A stretch of DNA of 18,624 nt from Rhizobium sp. Q54 (GTDB taxonomy: Bacteria > Pseudomonadota > Alphaproteobacteria > Rickettsiales > UBA1997), in NCBI GenBank assembly GCA_945865745.1, contig CAMBFP010000006.1:1-18624 (forward strand), given 5' to 3'. The notes beneath the pieces are model-generated. The model saw only the letters and a list, made by a program, of their open reading frames with translations, was not told the DNA's origin and did no database searches. Position 1 is the stretch's first letter; each line of letters opens with the position of its first letter. Shown in pieces: positions 13,836-18,624 of this stretch. The translations under genes were made by a program, and so were the position numbers.

Positions 13836-15269
13836 TTATTTCTCCATACTCTTCTCTCTCTGATCAAGCTTGGATCCTTCGGGATTTTGTAATGATGAAA
13901 TTTGCCGTTGAACAACAGAAGAATCATTAACTGATTTTTCTGTTGCCGTAAGTTTTAAAGCAGATCTAGCCTGATTATATGCAACAACAATCGCACCCCT
14001 AGCTGCCTCTATTTTTTCAGGAGATTTTTCATTAGCACTGAGCTCCTGCGCAAATTTATTTGCTGCATATTGTACGCTATCGCCCATTTCTGCACCTCTT
14101 TGGACGGCGGCCTGCATACCTCTAGCATAGATGTCATCAAAATCATGACCCTTACCGTCTCCTTTATCACAGAGTAAGTGTCCTAGTAATGCTCTAGTTG
14201 TGCCGTTACGACTAGTAACACTCTCGGCCGACACTGCAAAATCTTCTCCACTTCTATCGCTCGCAATAGCCGTACCAACTATCAAATCTCTTACTATGGA
14301 GCCAGCCATAGCCGGATCAATTCCGATAGAAGCGGCTCCTCTAATCTTTGATCCACGCACTTGCATAAGAATTCCAGCTACTAACTGCTCACGCTCTTCT
14401 TGAGTATGTTCACTACCTAATCCTTTAGCAGAAGCATCAATCATTGCTCTTGCGGTCTTCATTGATCCGCCTCTCACATGTTTTAATGTCTCATCAACCT
14501 TTGAACCAGACCTAACTTCGTATTTGAGATCATCAAACTCCTTGGCAACTTTTATGATTAAACCACGAGATTCTTCATCACTTAAGCCACAGTTAACCCG
14601 CAGAGCTTCTTGCATAATCTTATAAATAGACCATGGAGATGCCGGACCACTACCGGCAAGGGCGGTATTTTTATTCATTTCACCCTCTTCAACAGCAAAG
14701 GTTTTGCCCACCTTAGAAAAAAGAGCCAAAACATAATCAAGCTTATCTTCTTCGACACTGCCAGACGTGGTGTAAGTTGTCGCAGACATTTCAACGTCAG
14801 CAAGTTTATTAGGCATCAAACGAATAATTTGGTCGGTCAAATTTTTACAAGCCCTTTTGACCCCAGCTTTAGTAACGCCAGCAGCAACTGATGCGACTAC
14901 TGTATTCTCGCCTATATTGCCATTTTCTGCACACTTCCCTAGCGCATCATCAATCTGATCCGGCTTAGCAGAATATATGATTAAATCATAGACGAGGCCT
15001 TTCGGAGGCATTCTGTCTTCTTTATTATTAGACTTAGCATAGAAGCATTTTATTCCATCCTCTCTTGGAAGCTTAACACTATTTCCCAGGATATGAAAAG
15101 TATCTCCCCTACTTTGAAGAAAAGGTAAATTTGGATTTATCACCGAACTTCCCATACTTCCCTCAAGCCCAATACCCAGTACCGACATACTTTTTGGCAG
15201 AGTTGCGAATTCTCTTGTGAACTGACTACCAAGTTTTGCGGCATTGATAAATAAAGCTAATTTGCTCAT
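13836..15269 (-). CDS. Pyrroline-5-carboxylate reductase-like protein with duplicated C-terminal region
   Basis: A 477-residue protein (from the ATG at 15269), far longer than typical ProC (about 270). ProC-like features: a Rossmann start with GIGLEGSMG (one residue more than the usual GxGxMG), DLIIYSAKPDQI, VVASVAAGVT, IIRLMPNKLADV, and VGKTFAVEEGEMNKNTALAGSGPAS. The helical dimerisation domain then appears twice. One copy runs from GLSDEESRGLIIKVAKE to HVRGGSMKTARAMID; the second from GIDPAMAGSIVRDLIVG to SVTSRNGTTRALLGHL, which carries the family VTSxxGTT signature. A low-complexity tail of about 80 residues follows. An in-frame TTG at 15377 would add 36 residues across hairpins and looks unreal. 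The proline-synthesis role is uncertain given these changes. It follows a lipoprotein gene and leads into a strong terminator. Confidence 0.75.
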   Translation of the reverse strand: MSKLALFINAAKLGSQFTREFATLPKSMSVLGIGLEGSMGSSVINPNLPFLQSRGDTFHILGNSVKLPREDGIKCFYAKSNNKEDRMPPKGLVYDLIIYSAKPDQIDDALGKCAENGNIGENTVVASVAAGVTKAGVKRACKNLTDQIIRLMPNKLADVEMSATTYTTSGSVEEDKLDYVLALFSKVGKTFAVEEGEMNKNTALAGSGPASPWSIYKIMQEALRVNCGLSDEESRGLIIKVAKEFDDLKYEVRSGSKVDETLKHVRGGSMKTARAMIDASAKGLGSEHTQEEREQLVAGILMQVRGSKIRGAASIGIDPAMAGSIVRDLIVGTAIASDRSGEDFAVSAESVTSRNGTTRALLGHLLCDKGDGKGHDFDDIYARGMQAAVQRGAEMGDSVQYAANKFAQELSANEKSPEKIEAARGAIVVAYNQARSALKLTATEKSVNDSSVVQRQISSLQNPEGSKLDQREKSMEK

Positions 15270-15300
15270 AAAAATTTTTGAATTAAAATGGAAAAACCAG

Positions 15301-15322
15301 TCTCTTGGTTGCGCCCAAGAGA
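15301..15322 (-). promoter_or_regulatory. Hairpin C in the leader of the ProC-like gene
   Basis: A perfect 8-bp stem (TCTCTTGG/CCAAGAGA) with a 6-base loop. On the minus strand it is followed by CTGG and five Ts, then 32 bases downstream by the start ATG. It could be an attenuator-like terminator or an mRNA structure. Confidence 0.5.
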
Positions 15323-15335
15323 ATTCTGGGTTGGC

Positions 15336-15364
15336 TTTACAAAATAGCTGCGATATTTTGTAAA
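15336..15364 (-). promoter_or_regulatory. Hairpin B in the same leader
   Basis: TTTACAAAAT and ATTTTGTAAA form a perfect 10-bp inverted repeat with a 9-base loop. It has no T-run, so it is not a terminator by itself. Confidence 0.5.
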
Positions 15365-15372
15365 GTTGTTTT

Positions 15373-15416
15373 AACAAATCTTCCGATCAGACATCTTTCG
15401 GTTGTGAAGATTTGTT
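15373..15416 (-). promoter_or_regulatory. Hairpin A after the lipoprotein stop
   Basis: AACAAATCTTC and GAAGATTTGTT form a perfect 11-bp stem with a 22-base loop. The stem begins within the TAA stop codon of the lipoprotein gene (15418-15416). It may protect or end the ribosomal transcript. Confidence 0.5.
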
Positions 15417-15838
15417 TATTTTTGCGATCGGCATTTACCAAAATACATTTTCGGTGCTAGTGGACGAGCTTTGTAATTCTCTTCAATCAGGTGGGCAAAG
15501 GTGGCATCAAATATTTTTTCTTGGCGCGAAGTTATTTCAAAAAGAGGCAAGCTATCTTCGTCTAAACAGAATTTTTTTTCTTTGAGTAAAGTTACTAAAA
15601 GAGAAGCTTCAGCTTGAGTAATTTTTGGATTTTTTTTGTCAGGAAGAGAGTCTTTGTGACTCAAGGTAAATTCGTCGCTAACCGTAAAAACAAAAGAATT
15701 ACGATCGCCCGCGCCGTAAAGCTCTACCCGCCCCTGATGCAAGATGCCTGAGGCGCAGGATGAGAGGATTAATAACGAGAAAAAAGCGGTCTTCTTAAGG
15801 ATATTAAGAAGAGGCAGCATCTTCAGCGGCGCCAGCAT
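15416..15838 (-). CDS. Small putative lipoprotein
   Basis: I do not recognise a family. The 140-residue protein begins with an N-terminal hydrophobic segment (ILKKTAFFSLLILSSC) whose LSSC looks like a lipobox, so Cys28 is probably lipidated and the protein anchored in a membrane. The rest is hydrophilic and includes VELYGAGDRNSFVFTVSDEFTLS and KMYFGKCRSQK, with further Cys91 and Cys136. Start choice is open: ATG at 15838 (35-base overlap with rplS) or ATG at 15820 (17-base overlap, giving a tidy signal peptide, MLPLLNILKK). It is probably co-transcribed with the ribosomal cluster. It could be a real small periplasmic protein with an unassigned role. Confidence 0.7.
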   Translation of the reverse strand: MLAPLKMLPLLNILKKTAFFSLLILSSCASGILHQGRVELYGAGDRNSFVFTVSDEFTLSHKDSLPDKKNPKITQAEASLLVTLLKEKKFCLDEDSLPLFEITSRQEKIFDATFAHLIEENYKARPLAPKMYFGKCRSQK

Positions 15839-16214
15839 CGACGAGAAAATCTAGCTTTTCTTTAATGCGAGAAGCTTTGCCGGTTAGGTTACGCAAGTAA
15901 TAAAGCTTACTACGACGAACTACGCCCTGCTTCAAAACTTCTACAGCAGCAAGGAGTGGTGAGTAAACCATGAATTTTCTTTCAACGCCGATGTTGGAGC
16001 TAATCTTTCTAACCGTAAAAGAGGCTGAATAATTCAGATCGCTTTTTGTTTTGGCAATTACTACCCCTTTAAAAGCTTGAATACGTGTATTTCCACCTTC
16101 AGTGATTTTGTATTTCACGTTAACTGTGTCGCCAGCTTTGAATTTTGGCAGCTTACGACTTTCTAGGATTTTTTTAGTCTGCTCCTTAGCAAAATCTGAG
16201 AGTAAGTTTTTCAT
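15804..16214 (-). CDS. rplS: 50S ribosomal protein L19
   Basis: A 136-residue L19, which lies at the 30S-50S interface. The family pattern is complete: FKAGDTVNVKYKITEGGNTRIQAFKGVVI, SFTVRKISSNIGVERKFMVYSP and GVVRRSKLYYLRNLTGKASRIKE. The C-terminal DFLVDAGAAEDAASS tail is an acidic, alanine-rich extension. rplS usually travels with rpsP-rimM-trmD, whereas here it follows rplQ by 13 bases, appended to the alpha operon. Its last 35 bases overlap the lipoprotein frame. Confidence 0.96.
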   Translation of the reverse strand: MKNLLSDFAKEQTKKILESRKLPKFKAGDTVNVKYKITEGGNTRIQAFKGVVIAKTKSDLNYSASFTVRKISSNIGVERKFMVYSPLLAAVEVLKQGVVRRSKLYYLRNLTGKASRIKEKLDFLVDAGAAEDAASS

Positions 16215-16227
16215 AAATTAATTAATT

Positions 16228-16620
16228 CTAAGCAGTTTTTTCTTCGGATTTTTCTTCAACGATAACTCTGTCAACTAGCTCAAATAATGCCATTGGAGCT
16301 TTATCGCCAGTTCTGAATCCAAATTTTAAAATTCTAGTATAGCCACCATTTCTGCTGACAATTCTTGGACCAATTTCTTTAAAAAGCTTCTCAACAACGA
16401 GGTCATTACCAAGAATTGAGATTGCCAAACGACGGTTTGCTAAAGTGTCTTTCTTGGATATTGTTAAAAGCTTCTCAACAAAAGGCCTAATTTCTTTAGC
16501 TTTTGGCAAGGTTGTTTTGATGACTTCACGCTGCAAAATAGCGAGAGAGAGGTTACGCAACAAAGCTTTTCTGTGTGCAGTATTTCTACCGAGCTTGCGC
16601 CCCTTAATTCTGTGATACAT
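16228..16620 (-). CDS. rplQ: 50S ribosomal protein L17
   Basis: A 130-residue L17 near the exit of the large-subunit tunnel. It begins MYHRIKGRKLGRNTAHRKALLRNLSLAILQ and continues TTLPKAKEIRPFVEKLLTISKK, then NGGYTRILKFGFRTGDKAPMALFELVD, as expected. A short Glu/Lys-rich tail ends the protein. Only two bases separate its ATG from the rpoA stop, so it is expected to be translated with rpoA. Confidence 0.97.
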   Translation of the reverse strand: MYHRIKGRKLGRNTAHRKALLRNLSLAILQREVIKTTLPKAKEIRPFVEKLLTISKKDTLANRRLAISILGNDLVVEKLFKEIGPRIVSRNGGYTRILKFGFRTGDKAPMALFELVDRVIVEEKSEEKTA

Positions 16621-16622
16621 TT

Positions 16623-17651
16623 TTAGAACTCCTTATTCTTCATTTTGAGCAACTCATCCATGTTTTTTGGTGGCCAATTGGCAATTTTCATGCCAAAATT
16701 TAAATTCATTGCCTTTAGATTTTCCTTTAATTCATTGAGAGATTTTCTGCCAAAATTTGCAGTCTTAAGCATCTCTGATTCTGTTCTTGCGACGAGATCA
16801 CCAACGTAAATGATATTTTCGTTTTTAAGGCAATTATAAGAACGAACGGAAAGCTCTAACTCGTCAATTGTCTTCAATAAATTTTTGTTAAATTCCTGCT
16901 CAACAAAAACTTCTTTTTGTACTGGAGCATCAACTTTTGACAAATCAAAATTAATGAAAACCTGCAACTGTTCTTGAAGAATTTTTGCCGCAACACCTAA
17001 CGCATCTTGAGGGCTAATGGTACCATTGGTATCAATTTCAAGGATCAATTTATCGAAATCAGTAATCTGGCCAACGCGAGCATTTTCGACTCTGTAGGAA
17101 ACTTTTTTTACCGGACTGAATACAGAATCAACCATAATGGTTCCAACGGCGCGATCACTCTTCTTGCCTTGTTCAGCTGGAACATATCCCTTACCACATT
17201 CAACATTGATTTGCATGTCGATCTTTGCGCCCTTATTCATGGTGCAGATCAAAAGATCTTTATTGACGATATGAACGCCAGCTGGAGCTTCAATTGATCC
17301 AGCGTAAACTGGGCCAGCTTTACTGGTAGAAAGCTTTAAAACACATGGAGAGGCTCCTTCCTTAGATACCGCTAATGATTTTAGATTCATGATGATATCA
17401 AGGACATCTTCCTTTATTCCATCGACACTGCCATATTCATGAAGAACACCTTCAATTTTAACTGAAGTAACTGCAAATCCGTTAATAGAAGAGAGAAGAA
17501 CTCGACGAAGAGCATTGCCCAATGTGTTGCCGAAGCCTCTAGCAAAAGGCTCCATAACTATGATTGATTTAGTTAGGTTATCATAGCCGTCTTTTAGAAT
17601 TACGGATGTTGGTTTGGTCAATAGAGACCAGCTTTCTTTTAAGATCGCCAT
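16623..17651 (-). CDS. rpoA: RNA polymerase alpha subunit
   Basis: A 342-residue alpha subunit that nucleates RNA polymerase assembly as a dimer. The N-terminal domain has IVMEPFARGFGNTLGNALRRVLLSSINGFAVTSVKIEGVLHEY, then DVLDIIMNLK, and later GTISPQDALGVAAKILQEQLQVF. The C-terminal domain (about 265-335) is complete, with ELELSVRSYNCLKNENIIYVGDL and TANFGRKSLNELKENL, the determinants for UP-element and activator contact. Lies between rpsK (30-base gap) and rplQ, the standard alpha-operon position. Confidence 0.97.
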   Translation of the reverse strand: MAILKESWSLLTKPTSVILKDGYDNLTKSIIVMEPFARGFGNTLGNALRRVLLSSINGFAVTSVKIEGVLHEYGSVDGIKEDVLDIIMNLKSLAVSKEGASPCVLKLSTSKAGPVYAGSIEAPAGVHIVNKDLLICTMNKGAKIDMQINVECGKGYVPAEQGKKSDRAVGTIMVDSVFSPVKKVSYRVENARVGQITDFDKLILEIDTNGTISPQDALGVAAKILQEQLQVFINFDLSKVDAPVQKEVFVEQEFNKNLLKTIDELELSVRSYNCLKNENIIYVGDLVARTESEMLKTANFGRKSLNELKENLKAMNLNFGMKIANWPPKNMDELLKMKNKEF

Positions 17652-17681
17652 ATTGCTAAAAAATTGGAATTAAAACTCGTA

Positions 17682-18101
17682 TTAAACGCGACGTCTTTTT
17701 GCTGGACGACAACCGTTATGTGGGTGGTAAGTAATATCTTTAATCATGGTAACATTAATCCCAGAAGCCTGAATTGCACGCAGAGAAGCCTCTCTACCGA
17801 CTCCAGGACCTCTCACTTCAACCAAAGCACTTTGCAAGCCACATTCTTTTGCAACATTAATTACATGTTGAGTTGCAACTTGCGCAGCGTAAGGGGTTGA
17901 TTTTCTTGAGCCCTTAAAGCCTTGTTTTCCAGCTGATGACCAGCAGATCACGTTACCCGCACCATCAGAAATGGTGATTATGGTATTGTTGAAGCTAGCA
18001 TAGACGTGAACGACGCCACTGCTAATATTCTTCTTTTTTTTGTTTGAGCCTTTAGAGGATTTTTTTTCCTTTGATGCTGCGTCTATTTTTGTCTCAGTCA
18101 T
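17682..18101 (-). CDS. rpsK: 30S ribosomal protein S11
   Basis: A 139-residue S11 of the 30S platform. After a lysine-rich N-terminal stretch (KEKKSSKGSNKKKKNISSG) come VHVYASFNNTIITISDGAGNVICWSSAG, KGSRKSTPYAAQVA, VEVRGPGVGREASLRAIQ and the C-terminal DITYHPHNGCRPAKRRRV, all diagnostic. The basic N-terminus is somewhat longer than in E. coli. It starts eight bases after the rpsM stop. Confidence 0.97.
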   Translation of the reverse strand: MTETKIDAASKEKKSSKGSNKKKKNISSGVVHVYASFNNTIITISDGAGNVICWSSAGKQGFKGSRKSTPYAAQVATQHVINVAKECGLQSALVEVRGPGVGREASLRAIQASGINVTMIKDITYHPHNGCRPAKRRRV

Positions 18102-18109
18102 TTTAAAAA

Positions 18110-18490
18110 TTATTTAACTGCTTTCTTTTTTCCGGCAATTGCCACGCCACGACCCTTACGAGTTCTGGCATTAGTGTGAGTTCTTTGTCCGCGAACTGGA
18201 AGTTTCTTCACGTGACGAATACCGCGATAACAGCCGATATCAATCAGTCTTTTTATATCGGAAGTAACTTTTCTCCTGAGGTCTCCCTCAAGAACAGCTC
18301 GTTCTTTTTCAAGTAAGGCGCGAACCTCCGCTAACTTGTCTTCACTTATTTGGTGAGTTCGAAGCTCGAGAGCAATTTTTAGCTTTTTGCAAATTTTGTT
18401 AGCGGTAGTTTTACCAATTCCGTATATATAGGTTAAAGCGATAACAAAGCGCTTTTCTTTTGGAATGTTTACTCCAGCGATTCTAGCCAT
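18110..18490 (-). CDS. rpsM: 30S ribosomal protein S13
   Basis: A 126-residue S13 of the 30S head, which contacts P-site tRNA. It has MARIAGVNIPKEKRFVIALTYIYGIGKTTANKI at the N-terminus and DIGCYRGIRHVKKLPVRGQRTHTNARTRKG at the C-terminus, ending in a basic AGKKKAVK tail. Its ATG follows the adk stop by eight bases, the usual adk-rpsM order. Confidence 0.97.
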   Translation of the reverse strand: MARIAGVNIPKEKRFVIALTYIYGIGKTTANKICKKLKIALELRTHQISEDKLAEVRALLEKERAVLEGDLRRKVTSDIKRLIDIGCYRGIRHVKKLPVRGQRTHTNARTRKGRGVAIAGKKKAVK

Positions 18491-18498
18491 TTTTTAAA

Positions 18499-18624
18499 TT
18501 AAAATTTTTTAGAAGAAGACTTAAGCGCTTCGATCAACGCCTCAAAAACGAGGGGGGCGCCTTTTATGGACGAGATCAAAACAAGCAAGTTCTTTTTTTG
18601 ATAAAACTGTATAAGTGGATAAGT
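18499..18624 (-). CDS. adk: Adenylate kinase, C-terminal 41 residues (cut by window edge)
   Basis: The minus-strand frame entering from the right edge reads TYPLIQFYQKKNLLVLISSI, then KGAPLVFEALIEALKSSSKKF, and stops with TAA (18501-18499). TxPLIxFY, a KxxLxxI segment and a V-x-x-A-L-I-x-A-L helix are the C-terminal pattern of adenylate kinase, which interconverts ATP, AMP and ADP. The position directly upstream of rpsM, as in the alphaproteobacterial secY-adk-rpsM order, supports it. Only the C-terminal end is visible. Confidence 0.82.
   Translation of the reverse strand, partial: TYPLIQFYQKKNLLVLISSIKGAPLVFEALIEALKSSSKKF

Noticed and set aside
15270..15377. N-terminal extension of the ProC-like protein from a TTG
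   Set aside because: The 36 residues are encoded by two hairpins and an AT-rich leader, have no family match, and an ATG lies at 15269.

Overview
The window reads as AT-rich alphaproteobacterial chromosome, most likely from Rickettsiales or a close relative. The citrate synthase closely resembles the rickettsial GltA, the CBS-pair protein is of the CorC/TlyC type, and the adk-rpsM-rpsK-rpoA-rplQ order is the usual alphaproteobacterial one. Shine-Dalgarno sequences are weak or absent, several starts are TTG or GTG, and neighbouring genes often share a 4-base ATGA or GTGA overlap. The organism assignment is inferred from remembered family sequences, not from a search.

Layout. Bases 1-317 hold the N-terminal part of an XRE-type regulator. 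A tRNA-Phe follows, whose 3' end overlaps the stop of pgeF; pgeF is coupled to thrB on the minus strand. ispA and ugd follow on the plus strand, then tRNA-Arg(CCU) with a 19-bp duplicate of its 3' end, then an AlbA_2/GHKL-ATPase gene coupled to dusB. Bases 7230-7995 form a repeat island around a small GIY-YIG gene. pdxH, a second repeat array and mnmA lie on the minus strand, with gltA divergent from mnmA. A minus-strand cluster hemH-ybeY-corC follows. A ProC-like gene, a small lipoprotein, rplS, rplQ, rpoA, rpsK, rpsM and the 3' end of adk run leftwards to the window edge.

Most genes are core metabolism or translation: peptidoglycan/purine housekeeping (pgeF), threonine synthesis (thrB), isoprenoids (ispA), UDP-glucuronate (ugd), tRNA modification (dusB, mnmA), PLP (pdxH), TCA cycle (gltA), haem (hemH), rRNA maturation (ybeY) and the ribosomal alpha operon.

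The most unusual part is the repeat island. An 8-bp-stem palindromic repeat occurs in four good copies and one decayed copy with alternating orientation. The intervals are a 31-bp tandem array, the GIY-YIG nuclease gene and an 11-bp tandem array. Each array starts exactly at the same end of a forward palindrome and is closed by an inverted copy. This resembles a REP-and-nuclease partnership and is the best candidate for an undescribed system. The second point of interest is a ProC-like protein whose C-terminal dimerisation domain appears to be duplicated.
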